Source: PBB1 sp046154125
GTDB lineage: Bacteria > Pseudomonadota > Gammaproteobacteria > Burkholderiales > Burkholderiaceae_C
Direction of reading: 5' to 3'
Length of the DNA stretch: 64,000 bases
NCBI GenBank assembly: GCA_046154125.1
Contig: JBJXEJ010000009.1
Span: 1 to 64,000 of the forward strand
Made by a program: the position numbers and the translations under genes. The notes beneath the pieces were generated by a model that was not told the origin of the DNA, ran no database searches, and saw nothing but the letters and a program-made list of their open reading frames with translations. Shown here one piece after another: positions 24,720 through 34,243 of the stretch (within the stretch, counting starts at the first letter, position 1; each line of letters opens with the position of its first letter).

Positions 24720-25595
24720 ATGCAGCGGGCAACCGTCTTGAGGCTGGCTGGCGCCTGGCCCTGGGTGCGCGCCATGGCGCTGGCACTGGCGCTGGCCGTC
24801 CTGGTGACCAGGCCCTGCGCCGCCCAGGGCTGGATGCTGACGCTGCTGGACGGCGAGGCGGTGATCATCGACGGGGCCCGCCGGCTGGCCGCCGCCTCGG
24901 GTCTGCGCGTGGGTGCCGGCGCGCTGGTGGAGACCGGAACGAAAACCGCGCTGGTGCGCTTCGAAGGCCCCGAGCAGGCGACCATCGACCTCGGTCCCGA
25001 CACCCGGGCCATGATCGCGCCGACGGCCGTGGCCTCGCGCGGCGGTCGCCCGCCGGCGGTGTACCTGCAGCAGGGTTCGGTGAAGCTGGCGAGCCGCGAA
25101 GGATCGCAGGTGCCGGGACTGATCGCGCCAGGGCTCGAGTTGCAGCCTTATTCAGGCAGCACCGTGGTGCAGGTCGGCCAAGGCGGTGTGGCCGTTTTCG
25201 TCGAAGCCGGCCGGCTGGAAATCGGCGAGCGGCGGGCCGGCGGTCTGACCCGGGGGCTCAACGCCGGCGAGTTCTACAGCCGGGAGGGTGCGCGCGCTGG
25301 CAACGTCGCTGCGCGGCCGACCGCCGACTGGCTGAAGCAGGTGCCCCGCGCCTTCCGCGACCCGTTGCCGCTGCGTGCCGCCGTCTACCGCGACAAGCCG
25401 TTCGAACCGACCGCGCTGCCCGGCCCGACCTACGAGCAGCTGGCGCGCTGGCTGACCGCCGAGCCCTACGCGCGGCGCGACTTCGTGCCTCGCTTCACGC
25501 CATTGACGCACGACGCCGCGTTCCGGCGCAGCCTGCAATCGCACCTGGCGGCCCACCCCGAATGGGCGGTGGTGCTGAACCCGGACCTGAAATGA
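24720..25595 (+). CDS. FecR-domain periplasmic protein
   Basis: A 291-residue protein with a signal peptide (hydrophobic residues about 17-33, cleavage near ARPCAAQG-like sequence) and a FecR domain at about residues 45-150. The domain holds the VGAGALVETGTKTALVRF strand pattern. No anchor or cytoplasmic part is seen, unlike the sigma-factor regulator FecR, so it is probably a soluble or surface FecR-like protein. An AGGAGG lies about 11 bases upstream of the ATG. The haem sensor gene follows after 22 bp and a Ser/Thr kinase after that. The actual ligand is unknown. Confidence 0.8.
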   Translation: MQRATVLRLAGAWPWVRAMALALALAVLVTRPCAAQGWMLTLLDGEAVIIDGARRLAAASGLRVGAGALVETGTKTALVRFEGPEQATIDLGPDTRAMIAPTAVASRGGRPPAVYLQQGSVKLASREGSQVPGLIAPGLELQPYSGSTVVQVGQGGVAVFVEAGRLEIGERRAGGLTRGLNAGEFYSREGARAGNVAARPTADWLKQVPRAFRDPLPLRAAVYRDKPFEPTALPGPTYEQLARWLTAEPYARRDFVPRFTPLTHDAAFRRSLQSHLAAHPEWAVVLNPDLK

Positions 25596-25617
25596 CCGAC
25601 CGACGAGGAGACCTTGC

Positions 25618-26490
25618 ATGAGGCTGCTGGTGAAGTTCAATCTGCTGTTCCTGACCGTGATGCTGATCGGTCTGGGCGTCAGCGGCTACGTCACCCGCAG
25701 TCTGCTGCAGGAGAACGCCAAGGAGGAGACGCTGAACAACGCCCGGCTGCTGATCGAGAAGGCGCTGGCGGTGCGCGGCTACACCTCCGGCCAGATCACC
25801 AAGCTGCTGGCCACGCAGATGAAATACGAGTTCCTGCCGCAGTCGGTGCCCAGTTACTCGGCGGTCGAAGTGCTCACCACGCTGCAGTCCAAGTACCCGC
25901 AGTTCTCGTACAAGGAAGCGACCCTGAACCCGACCAACCCGCGCGATCGTGCCACTGGCTGGGAAGTCGACATCGTCAACCAGTTCCGCGGCGGCAGTGA
26001 GCTCATGGAGGTGATTGGGCAGCGCGACACCCCGACCGGGCCCTCGCTCTACATCGCCCGGCCGCTGCGCATCAGCAATCCGGCCTGCCTCGCCTGTCAC
26101 AGCAGTGTCGAGGCCGCACCCAAGACCCTGGTCGAGCGCTACGGCCCGGCCAACGGGTTCGGCTGGAATCTCAACGAGGTGGTCGGTGCGCAGATCGTCT
26201 CGGTGCCGATGGACGTGCCGCTGCAGCGCGCCGACCGTTCGTTCCGGGTGTTCATGACGGCGCAGGTGGCGGTTTTCGTCGCGGTCGGGATCGTGCTGAA
26301 CCTGATGATCTGGCTGGTGATCGTGCGTCCGGTGACGAAGCTGTCGTCGCTGGCCGACCGCGTCAGCCAAGGCGAGATGGAGGCCCCGGAATTCGACACC
26401 GGCAGCCACGACGAGATCGGCAACCTGGCCGCGTCGTTCAACCGCATGCGGACCAGCGTCGTCCAGGCCATGCGCATGCTGGACAACTGA
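25618..26490 (+). CDS. Membrane haem-binding sensor, DUF3365/Tll0287-like domain plus HAMP
   Basis: A 290-residue inner-membrane protein. TM1 is at about residues 6-26. A periplasmic domain of about 185 residues follows, containing CLACH at 157-161, a c-type haem attachment motif; its surroundings match the DUF3365/Tll0287 sensor family. TM2 spans about residues 211-233, and a HAMP segment (LVIVRPVTKLSSLADRVSQG and a DEIGNLAASFNRM helix) runs to the end. There is no kinase, cyclase or methyl-accepting domain. GAGGAG precedes the ATG by seven bases. The protein kinase gene starts three bases after its stop, so the kinase is the natural output partner. Redox, NO or oxygen sensing is inference. 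Confidence 0.85.
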   Translation: MRLLVKFNLLFLTVMLIGLGVSGYVTRSLLQENAKEETLNNARLLIEKALAVRGYTSGQITKLLATQMKYEFLPQSVPSYSAVEVLTTLQSKYPQFSYKEATLNPTNPRDRATGWEVDIVNQFRGGSELMEVIGQRDTPTGPSLYIARPLRISNPACLACHSSVEAAPKTLVERYGPANGFGWNLNEVVGAQIVSVPMDVPLQRADRSFRVFMTAQVAVFVAVGIVLNLMIWLVIVRPVTKLSSLADRVSQGEMEAPEFDTGSHDEIGNLAASFNRMRTSVVQAMRMLDN

Positions 26491-26493
26491 GCG

Positions 26494-27942
26494 GTGGACA
26501 AGACCTCGCTGATCGCCCACCCCGAGCGCCTGGGCAAGTACCAGGTCACCGGCGTGCTCGGCGAGGGCGCGATGGGCGTGGTCTACAAGGGCTTCGACCC
26601 TGGCATCCAGCGCCCGGTGGCGCTGAAGACGGTGCGTAGACAGCTGCTGGAGAACAGTGACCACGGACCGGGGATGGTCGCGCGCTTTCGCAACGAGGCC
26701 CAGGCCGCCGGGCGGCTGGCGCACCCGGGCATCGTCGCCGTGTACGACTTCGGCGACGACGGCGACACGGCGTACATCGCGATGGAGTACGTCGAGGGCA
26801 ACACCCTGGAGCGCTACATCGCCGGCCAGGTGCACTTCAGCGACAGCGACATCGTCAGCGTGGTGGTGCAATTGCTCGACGCGCTGGAACACGCGCACAA
26901 CCAGGGCGTGTGGCACCGCGACATCAAGCCGTCCAACATCCTGATGACGCGCGAGGGCCGTCTGAAGATCGCCGACTTCGGCATCGCGCGCATCGAATCG
27001 GCGAGGTTGACCCTGGTCAGCAGCGTCATCGGCACGCCCAGCTGCATGGCGCCCGAGCAGTTCCAGGGCCTGGAGATCGACCGCCGGGTCGACATCTACG
27101 CCACCGGTGCACTGCTGTACCAGCTGCTGGTCGGCAGACCTCCCTTCGTCGGCAGCACCGAATCGCTGTCGTACCGCGTGGTCCACGAAGCTCCGGTGCT
27201 GCCGTCGGCCGTCGAGGGCTACCGCCGCGGCGCCCAGTACGACCCGGTGCTCGCGGTGGCGCTGGCCAAGGATAGGGCCATGCGCTATCCCACCGCTCAG
27301 GCCTTCAAGCTGGCGCTGATCTCGGTCACCGACAGCCCGGTGGCCGCCACGGTCTCCGACGAAACCATCATCGCGGTGCCGCCGCGCAGCCCGGCGCTGC
27401 CACTGGGGCGCGACGGCAGCGCCGCCGGCCGGCCGGGCGCGGTCACCGGCGCCGCATCTACGCACTGGGAGCCGGCCGTGCTGGCTCAGGTCGAGGCCAG
27501 TCTGGCGCGTCACGTCGGCCCGCTGGCCAGCGTGCTGGTGCGCCGCACCTCGCGCGAGTGCACGGACCTGCCGGCGCTGGTACAGCGCCTGGCCGAACAG
27601 GTGACGAACGCGCAGGCACGCGATGCCTTCGTGTCGCAGAGTGCCAGGTACTTGATGACGCACAGCAGCGCATCGAGTCCTTCACAAGGCCGCGGCGCGC
27701 CGTTGGCAGCCAGCGGTGCGGCAGCCGAAACCAGCCGGGTAGTCACTCCCTTGAGCGACAGCTTCATCGCCCAGTGCACCAGGCTGCTGGCCACCCACGT
27801 CGGACCGATCGCCAGCGTTCTCGCCAGGCGAGCTGCGGCCCGGGGCGGTGGCAGGGAAGCCTTCGTGGAGGCGCTGACCGAGGCGGTGACCGACGCCGCC
27901 GCTCGCGAGCGACTGCGGGCCGAACTCGCGCGCCTGCCCTGA
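26494..27942 (+). CDS. Hanks-type serine/threonine protein kinase with tandem C-terminal repeats
   Basis: A 482-residue soluble kinase. The catalytic domain covers about residues 15-275 with all key residues: glycine loop GEGAMG (23-28), K45, E68, HRDIKPSN (141-148), DFG (161-163) and APE (186-188). A Pro/Ala-rich linker follows. Two diverged copies of a roughly 55-residue module come next (about 329-381 and 424-480), each with an RHVGPLASVL or THVGPIASVL core and an AxARxxF-type end. No membrane segment is present. It starts with GTG three bases after the haem sensor. It probably receives the sensor signal through the HAMP region. Targets are unknown. Confidence 0.9.
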   Translation: MDKTSLIAHPERLGKYQVTGVLGEGAMGVVYKGFDPGIQRPVALKTVRRQLLENSDHGPGMVARFRNEAQAAGRLAHPGIVAVYDFGDDGDTAYIAMEYVEGNTLERYIAGQVHFSDSDIVSVVVQLLDALEHAHNQGVWHRDIKPSNILMTREGRLKIADFGIARIESARLTLVSSVIGTPSCMAPEQFQGLEIDRRVDIYATGALLYQLLVGRPPFVGSTESLSYRVVHEAPVLPSAVEGYRRGAQYDPVLAVALAKDRAMRYPTAQAFKLALISVTDSPVAATVSDETIIAVPPRSPALPLGRDGSAAGRPGAVTGAASTHWEPAVLAQVEASLARHVGPLASVLVRRTSRECTDLPALVQRLAEQVTNAQARDAFVSQSARYLMTHSSASSPSQGRGAPLAASGAAAETSRVVTPLSDSFIAQCTRLLATHVGPIASVLARRAAARGGGREAFVEALTEAVTDAAARERLRAELARLP

Positions 27943-28099
27943 AGTCGTCCGCTGGAGCCCGGCACTCCAGGCCGCCCACCAAGTGCTCGGTGCGCCCGAT
28001 CCGAACCGGGACGGTCATCGGACAGAAATCTCGCTTCGTCCCCTAACATCCACCCCGGTCGAGCCGCCCCCAGCCACGAACACGTCCCCTCAGTTTCCG

Positions 28100-30745
28100 A
28101 TGCCACCCGAATCTGCCAGCAGCATCGGTCCGACCAGGGACCTGTCGGCCCATACGCCCATGATGCAGCAGTGGATGCGCATCAAGGCCGACCATCCGGA
28201 CACGCTGGTGTTCTACCGGATGGGCGATTTCTACGAGCTGTTCTTCGACGACGCGCGGCGCGCGAACCGGCTGCTCGACATCACTCTGACCACGCGCGGC
28301 CAGAGCGGCGGCGAGCCGGTGGTGATGGCCGGCGTGCCGGTGCATTCGGTCGAGAACTACCTGGCGAAGCTGATCAGGCTCGGCGAGCCGGTCGCGATCT
28401 GCGAGCAGGTCGGCGATGTCGCGACCGCCAAGGGTCCGGTCGAGCGCAAGGTGGTGCGCGTGGTGACGCCGGGCACCCTGACCGACACCGAGCTGATGTC
28501 GGACAAGACCGATGCGTTGCTGCTGGCGGTGTCGCAGCACACGCATCGCGGGCAGACAGTGCACGGCCTTGCCTGGCTGGCCCTGAGCAGCGGCGAACTC
28601 GGCCTGACCGAGTGCGCCGATCACGAACTGCCTGGTTGGCTGGCGCGCCTGAACGCGGCCGAGGTGCTGGTCGAACGCGAACACATCCCGCCAGCGTTGT
28701 CGGCCACGCGCGCGGCGGTCACGCACCGGCCTGACTGGCAGTTCGACGCGACGCTCGGTGCGCGCAAGCTGTGCGAGCAGCTGCGCGTCGCCAGCCTTGC
28801 GGGCTTCAATGCCAGCGATCTGACGGTCGCGCACGCCGCCGCGGCGGCGCTTCTGAGCTACGCCGAACACCCGCAAGGCCAGGCGCTGGCGCACGTGCGC
28901 ACGCTGCAGGTCGAGCGTGCGAGCGAGCTGATCGACCTGCCCCCAACCACGCATCGCAATCTGGAGCTGACGCAGACGCTGCGCGGCGAGGACGCGCCGA
29001 CGCTGCTGTCGCTGATCGACACCTGCCGCACCGGCATGGGCAGCCGCGCGCTGCGAGGCTGGACGACACGGCCGCTGCGCGATCGCGGTGTCGCGACGCA
29101 ACGCCACGAGGCGGTCGAAGCGTTGATGGCGAACGGCGGCGACGCCCTGCAGCAGGCGCTGCGATCGGTCTGCGACGTCGAGCGCATCACGGCACGCATC
29201 GCGCTGCATCAGGTGCGCCCGCGCGAGCTGACCGGCCTGCGCGCCACGCTGCGCGCGCTGCCCGCGCTGCGCATGACCGTGCCGGCGGGTGCCTGCGTGC
29301 TGCTCGACAGGGTGACCGAAGCGCTGAGTCCCGATACCGGCATCGAAGCGCTGCTGACGACGACCATAGAGGAAGAACCAGCCGTGCTGATGCGCGACGG
29401 CGGCGTGATCGCGACCGGCTGCGACGCTGCGCTCGACGAACTGAGATCGATCGCACAGAACTGCGACGCCTTCCTGCTCGACCTCGAATCACGCGAGCGG
29501 GCGCGCACCGGCATCGCCAACCTGCGGGTGCAGTTCAACCGCGTGCACGGCTTCTACATCGAGGTCACGCAGGGTCAGGTCGACAAGGTGCCCGCCGACT
29601 ACCAGCGCCGCCAGACGCTGAAGAACGCCGAGCGCTACATCACACCCGAGCTGAAGGCTTTCGAGGACAAGGCGCTGTCGGCGCAGGAGCGCTCGCTGGC
29701 GCGCGAGAAGTTCCTGTACGAGCAACTGGTCGAGACGCTGCAAGCCCACGTGGCGGCGCTGTCCGATCTGGCGCGCGCACTGGCGACGCTCGACGCGCTG
29801 GCCGCGCTGGCTGAACGCGCTTCGACGCTGAACTGGTGCCGGCCGCAGTTCACGCGCGATGCGTGCATCGACATCCAGGGCGGCCGCCACCCGGTGGTCG
29901 AAGCGCGCTTGCAGGAAACCGGGGCCGGCAATTTCATGGCCAACGACTGCCGGCTCGACGCGACGCGCAGGATGCTGGTGATCACCGGCCCCAACATGGG
30001 CGGCAAGAGCACCTACATGCGGCAGGTCGCGCTCATCTGCCTGTTGGCGTCGATGGGCTCGTTCGTGCCCGCCACCGCCTGCCGCCTCGGGCCGATGGAC
30101 GCGATCCACACCCGCATCGGTGCGGCCGATGACCTGGCGAATGCGCAGTCGACGTTCATGGTCGAGATGACCGAGGCCGCTGCGATCCTGCACGGCGCGA
30201 CCGCGCAGTCGCTGGTGCTGATGGACGAGATCGGTCGCGGCACCTCCACCTTCGATGGTCTGGCGCTCGCCGGCGCGATCGCCAGCCACCTGCACGACCG
30301 CAACAACGCGTTCACGCTGTTCGCGACGCACTACTTCGAATTGACAGACTTTCCGATGAAGCATGAACGCGCGCTCAACGTGCATGTCTCTGCCGTCGAG
30401 AGCCACACGAAGCACGGCGACGACATCGTCTTCCTGCACGACATCCAGCCCGGCCCGGCCAGCCGCAGCTATGGGGTGCAGGTGGCGCGGTTGGCCGGCA
30501 TGCCGGCCTCGCTGGTGCGCCAGGCGCGTGCCGCGCTCGAATCGCTCGAATCGCAGCAAAAATCGGGGCAGGCGCAGATCGACCTGTTTGCGCCGCCCGC
30601 GCCCGTGCCCGCCGCCGAACCGTCGGCGGTCGAACGGGCACTGGCCCAGATCAACCCAGACGCCCTGACCCCGAAGCAGGCCCTCGACGCGCTGTACCGA
30701 CTGCAGGCGCTGCAACACCCACCTGAAAGCGACACCGCACCATGA
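28100..30745 (+). CDS. mutS: DNA mismatch repair protein MutS
   Basis: An 881-residue MutS. The mismatch-reading motif is in YRMGDFYELFFDDA, about residue 35, where the Phe and Glu contact the mispair. The Walker A motif GPNMGGKST is at 630-638, and DEIGRGTSTFDG follows as Walker B and signature. The C-terminal tail has the dimer/tetramer region. The ATG giving MPPESAS is likely; the frame extends upstream and a second candidate lies at MMQQW. mutL is not in the window. Its stop overlaps the start of the Anbu-like peptidase (ATGA), so translation of that gene is coupled to mutS. Confidence 0.96.
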   Translation: MPPESASSIGPTRDLSAHTPMMQQWMRIKADHPDTLVFYRMGDFYELFFDDARRANRLLDITLTTRGQSGGEPVVMAGVPVHSVENYLAKLIRLGEPVAICEQVGDVATAKGPVERKVVRVVTPGTLTDTELMSDKTDALLLAVSQHTHRGQTVHGLAWLALSSGELGLTECADHELPGWLARLNAAEVLVEREHIPPALSATRAAVTHRPDWQFDATLGARKLCEQLRVASLAGFNASDLTVAHAAAAALLSYAEHPQGQALAHVRTLQVERASELIDLPPTTHRNLELTQTLRGEDAPTLLSLIDTCRTGMGSRALRGWTTRPLRDRGVATQRHEAVEALMANGGDALQQALRSVCDVERITARIALHQVRPRELTGLRATLRALPALRMTVPAGACVLLDRVTEALSPDTGIEALLTTTIEEEPAVLMRDGGVIATGCDAALDELRSIAQNCDAFLLDLESRERARTGIANLRVQFNRVHGFYIEVTQGQVDKVPADYQRRQTLKNAERYITPELKAFEDKALSAQERSLAREKFLYEQLVETLQAHVAALSDLARALATLDALAALAERASTLNWCRPQFTRDACIDIQGGRHPVVEARLQETGAGNFMANDCRLDATRRMLVITGPNMGGKSTYMRQVALICLLASMGSFVPATACRLGPMDAIHTRIGAADDLANAQSTFMVEMTEAAAILHGATAQSLVLMDEIGRGTSTFDGLALAGAIASHLHDRNNAFTLFATHYFELTDFPMKHERALNVHVSAVESHTKHGDDIVFLHDIQPGPASRSYGVQVARLAGMPASLVRQARAALESLESQQKSGQAQIDLFAPPAPVPAAEPSAVERALAQINPDALTPKQALDALYRLQALQHPPESDTAP

Positions 30746-31581
30746 CCTATTGCGTAGGCATCAAACTCGACGCGGGGCTGGTCTTCCTGTCCGACTCCCG
30801 CACCAACGCCGGCCTCGACCAGATCAGCACCTTCCGCAAGATGATGGTCTACGAGAAGCCGGGCGACCGCTTCATGGTGATGCTGTCGGCGGGCAACCTG
30901 TCGATCAGCCAGTCGGTGCGCGAGATCCTGCAGGTCGAGAAGATCGACAACGGTGACGACACGCCGATCACGATCTGGAACGCGAAGAGCATGTTCGACG
31001 CGGTACGGGTGCTTGGCAGCGCAGTGCGGCGAGTCCACGACCAGGATGGCAAGTCGCTGAACGCTGCGGGCATCGACTTCAACGCGTCGATGATCTTCGG
31101 CGGCCAGATCCAGGGCGAGGCGATGCGGTTGTTCCTCGTGTACTCGGCCGGCAATTTCATCGAGGCGACACGCGAGACCTGCTATTTCCAGGTCGGAGAG
31201 TCGAAGTACGGCAAGCCGGTGCTCGACCGCATGATCACGCCGGCGACGCCACTGGACGAGGCATCGAAATGCGCGCTGGTATCGATGGATTCGACGTTGA
31301 AGTCGAACCTCTCGGTGGGCCTGCCGCTGGACCTGCTGGTCTACGAGAACGACGCGCTGCAGTGCGATCAGATCGTCTGCATCGACGAACACAACCCGTA
31401 CTTCCAGATGATCCGGGGTTCGTGGGGCCAGAAGCTGCGACAGGTCTTCGAATCGCTCGACGACCCGAACTGGACGAATGGTCCGACCGACGAGGTCGCT
31501 GCAGCCCATCCACTGTGCGTGCCATCGAGCCGCTACGAGCCGATGCGCAAGATCACGCACCCGGGAGAGAAGATCGTCTGA
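30742..31581 (+). CDS. Anbu-type proteasome-related peptidase
   Basis: A 279-residue member of the N-terminal nucleophile hydrolases. After Met removal the first residue is Thr (MTYCVGIKLDAGLVF), the expected nucleophile. The N-terminal SDSRTNAGLD near residue 18 and DRFMVMLSAGNLS near residue 43 are hallmarks of Anbu, the ancestral beta-subunit of bacterial proteasome homologues. Structures of Anbu show open ring or lock-washer assemblies, and its natural substrate is unknown. Published comparative genomics places anbu near transglutaminase, alpha-E and ATP-grasp genes. Here these lie about 17 kb away, and the gene instead overlaps mutS by four bases. Confidence 0.88.
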   Translation: MTYCVGIKLDAGLVFLSDSRTNAGLDQISTFRKMMVYEKPGDRFMVMLSAGNLSISQSVREILQVEKIDNGDDTPITIWNAKSMFDAVRVLGSAVRRVHDQDGKSLNAAGIDFNASMIFGGQIQGEAMRLFLVYSAGNFIEATRETCYFQVGESKYGKPVLDRMITPATPLDEASKCALVSMDSTLKSNLSVGLPLDLLVYENDALQCDQIVCIDEHNPYFQMIRGSWGQKLRQVFESLDDPNWTNGPTDEVAAAHPLCVPSSRYEPMRKITHPGEKIV

Positions 31582-31590
31582 CCCCCCTCC

Positions 31591-31596
31591 TATAAT
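31591..31596 (+). promoter_or_regulatory. -10 element upstream of pyrG
   Basis: A perfect TATAAT, 45 bp before the pyrG ATG and just after the Anbu-like gene. The -35 region at 17-bp spacing (AGAAGA) is poor, so an activator or an alternative start is possible. Confidence 0.45.
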
Positions 31597-31641
31597 CGTC
31601 GTTTCCCACCACAGCATCCTGAAAACCAGGTGCTGCATGCA

Positions 31642-33321
31642 ATGACCAAGTACGTCTTTGTCACCGGCGGTGTCGTGTCCTCGCTGGGCAAGGGCATTGC
31701 GGCGGCGTCACTCGCGGCGATCCTCGAATCACGCGGCATCAAGGTGACGCTCATCAAGCTCGATCCCTACCTCAATGTCGATCCGGGCACGATGTCACCG
31801 TTTCAGCACGGCGAGGTGTATGTCACCGACGACGGCGCGGAAACCGACCTCGACCTCGGGCACTACGAGCGCTTCATCACCACCCGGATGAAGAAGGCCA
31901 ACAACTTCACCACCGGCCAGATCTACAAGAGCGTTCTGGAGAAGGAGCGCCGCGGCGACTACCTCGGCAAGACAGTGCAGGTGATCCCGCACGTCACCAA
32001 CGAGATCCAGGAATTCGTCAAGCGCGGAGCCGGCGTCGGCACCGACCAGGCGGTCGACGTGGCCATCGTCGAGATCGGCGGAACGGTCGGCGACATCGAA
32101 TCGCTGCCTTTTCTCGAAGCGGTTCGCCAGATGAGCCTGCGCATGGGACCGAACAACAGCGCATTCGTGCACCTGACCTACGTGCCCTGGATCGCGGCGG
32201 CTGGCGAATTGAAGACCAAGCCGACGCAGCACACAGCGCAGAAGCTGCGCGAGATCGGCATCCAGGCCGATGTGCTGCTGTGCCGCGCCGACCGCCGCAT
32301 CCCCGAGGAAGAGCGCGAGAAGATCTCGTTGTTCACCAACGTGCCGACCTGGGGTGTGATCTCGATGTGGGACGTCGATACCATCTACAAGGTGCCGCGC
32401 ATCCTGCACGAGCAGGGACTTGACGGGCTGATCTGCGACAAGCTGCGCATCAACACGCCGCCGGCCAACCTGAAGCGCTGGGACGATCTGGTGCGCGAGT
32501 TCGAGCACCCGGAACGCGAGCTGACCATCGCGATGTGTGGCAAGTACACCGACCTGTCGGACTCGTACAAGTCGCTCAACGAGGCGTTGCGCCACGCCGG
32601 CATGCACAGCCACGCGAAGGTCAACATCGAGTACGTCGACTCCGAGATGCTGGCCGACGACAACGTCGATCAGCTCGCGGCGTACGACGCGGTGCTGGTG
32701 CCGGGCGGTTTCGGCAAGCGCGGCGTCGAGGGCAAGATCCTGACCGCGAAGTTCGCCCGCGAGCACAAGCTGCCGTACCTGGGCATCTGCCTCGGCATGC
32801 AGGTCGCCACCATCGAATTCGCGCGCCACCAGGCGGGCCTGGCGCAGGCCAACAGCACCGAGTTCGAGCCCGCGACGCCACACCCTGTCATTGCGCTGAT
32901 CGAGGAATGGCAAGACGCCGACGGGTCGATCCAGAAGCGCAGCACCAGCTCTGACCTGGGCGGCACGATGCGCCTGGGCGCGCAGAGTTCGGACGTCAAG
33001 CCCGGCACGCTCGCCCACGAGATCTACGGCGACGTGGTCACAGAACGCCATCGGCACCGCTACGAGGCGAACGTGAACTACCTCGATCAGCTGAGCGAAG
33101 CCGGCCTGGTGATCTCGGCACTGACCCAGCGCGAGAAGCTCACCGAGATCGTCGAATTGCCACGCAGCGTGCACCCCTGGTTCATGGGCGTGCAGTTCCA
33201 CCCCGAGTTCAAGTCGACTCCGTGGAGCGGACATCCGCTGTTCAACTCGTTCGTCGAGGCAGCGCTGGCTCACCAGAGGGAACGCATGAGCAAGGGCGCG
33301 ACGATGAAGGCCGTGGCATGA
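31642..33321 (+). CDS. pyrG: CTP synthase
   Basis: A 559-residue CTP synthase. The N-terminal amidoligase domain starts MTKYVFVTGGVVSSLGKG, a P-loop. The C-terminal class-I glutamine amidotransferase domain has its nucleophile C383 in GICLGMQ, and the later His-Glu pair is in HPEF. It makes CTP from UTP, ATP and glutamine. A GTG 12 bp upstream would add four residues; the MTKY start is standard. The stop overlaps the kdsA start by four bases. It is first in the pyrG-kdsA-eno-ftsB block common to beta- and gammaproteobacteria. Confidence 0.97.
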   Translation: MTKYVFVTGGVVSSLGKGIAAASLAAILESRGIKVTLIKLDPYLNVDPGTMSPFQHGEVYVTDDGAETDLDLGHYERFITTRMKKANNFTTGQIYKSVLEKERRGDYLGKTVQVIPHVTNEIQEFVKRGAGVGTDQAVDVAIVEIGGTVGDIESLPFLEAVRQMSLRMGPNNSAFVHLTYVPWIAAAGELKTKPTQHTAQKLREIGIQADVLLCRADRRIPEEEREKISLFTNVPTWGVISMWDVDTIYKVPRILHEQGLDGLICDKLRINTPPANLKRWDDLVREFEHPERELTIAMCGKYTDLSDSYKSLNEALRHAGMHSHAKVNIEYVDSEMLADDNVDQLAAYDAVLVPGGFGKRGVEGKILTAKFAREHKLPYLGICLGMQVATIEFARHQAGLAQANSTEFEPATPHPVIALIEEWQDADGSIQKRSTSSDLGGTMRLGAQSSDVKPGTLAHEIYGDVVTERHRHRYEANVNYLDQLSEAGLVISALTQREKLTEIVELPRSVHPWFMGVQFHPEFKSTPWSGHPLFNSFVEAALAHQRERMSKGATMKAVA

Positions 33322-34175
33322 AGCTGTGTGGACACGAGGTCGGCCTGACGCAGCCGTTCTTCCTGATCGCCGGCCCCTGTGTCGTCGAGTCCGAACAGCT
33401 GCAGATGGACGTGGCCGGCGCGCTGAAGGAAATGACCGGGAAGCTCGGCATCCCGTTCATCTTCAAGAGCAGCTATGACAAGGCGAACCGCTCCAGCGGC
33501 AGCACCTTCCGCGGCCCCGGCATGGAGCGAGGGCTCGAGATCCTGGGCAAGGTCAGGCGGGAGCTGGGCGTGCCGGTGCTGACCGACGTCCATGCGGAAG
33601 ACGAGATCGTGGCCGTCGCCGCGGTGGTCGACGTGCTGCAGACGCCGGCGTTCCTGTGTCGCCAGACGGACTTCATCCGCGCGGTGGCGCAATCAGGCAA
33701 GCCGGTGAACATCAAGAAGGGCCAGTTCCTCGCGCCGCACGACATGCGCAACGTGATCGACAAGGCACGCGCCGCCGCCCGAGAGTTGGGTCTGCCCGAA
33801 GACAACTTCATGGCCTGCGAACGCGGCGTGAGCTTCGGCTACAACAACCTGGTGAGTGACATGCGGTCGCTGGCGATCATGCGCGAGACCGGCGCGCCGG
33901 TGGTCTTCGATGCCACTCACTCGGTCCAGTTGCCGGGCGGCCAGGGCACCAGCAGCGGCGGCCAGCGCGAGTTCGTGCCGGTGCTGGCGCGCGCCGCGGT
34001 GGCCGTCGGCGTGTCAGGCCTGTTCATGGAAACCCATCCGGACCCGATGAACGCGATGAGCGACGGCCCCAATGCAGTGCCCCTGAAGCACATGCGCGCG
34101 CTGCTCGAGCAACTGGCGTCGCTGGACCGCGTGGTCAAGCAGCAACCGCTGCTCGAGAACGATTTCAGCTGTTGA
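33318..34175 (+). CDS. kdsA: 3-deoxy-8-phosphooctulonate (KDO-8-P) synthase
   Basis: A 285-residue KdsA that condenses arabinose-5-phosphate with PEP to give KDO-8-phosphate for the lipopolysaccharide inner core. Seen are FFLIAGPCVVES near residue 15, FKSSYDKANRSS near residue 54 and the C-terminal FDATHSVQLPGG with a metal-site region. The protein marks a Gram-negative host. The ATG overlaps the pyrG stop. Confidence 0.97.
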   Translation: MKLCGHEVGLTQPFFLIAGPCVVESEQLQMDVAGALKEMTGKLGIPFIFKSSYDKANRSSGSTFRGPGMERGLEILGKVRRELGVPVLTDVHAEDEIVAVAAVVDVLQTPAFLCRQTDFIRAVAQSGKPVNIKKGQFLAPHDMRNVIDKARAAARELGLPEDNFMACERGVSFGYNNLVSDMRSLAIMRETGAPVVFDATHSVQLPGGQGTSSGGQREFVPVLARAAVAVGVSGLFMETHPDPMNAMSDGPNAVPLKHMRALLEQLASLDRVVKQQPLLENDFSC

Positions 34176-34243
34176 GCGCAGCGCTCGCTCCGGCTGCCCC
34201 TCGCTCTACCGATTTTTTGCATTGACCAATTTGAGGAAGAACC

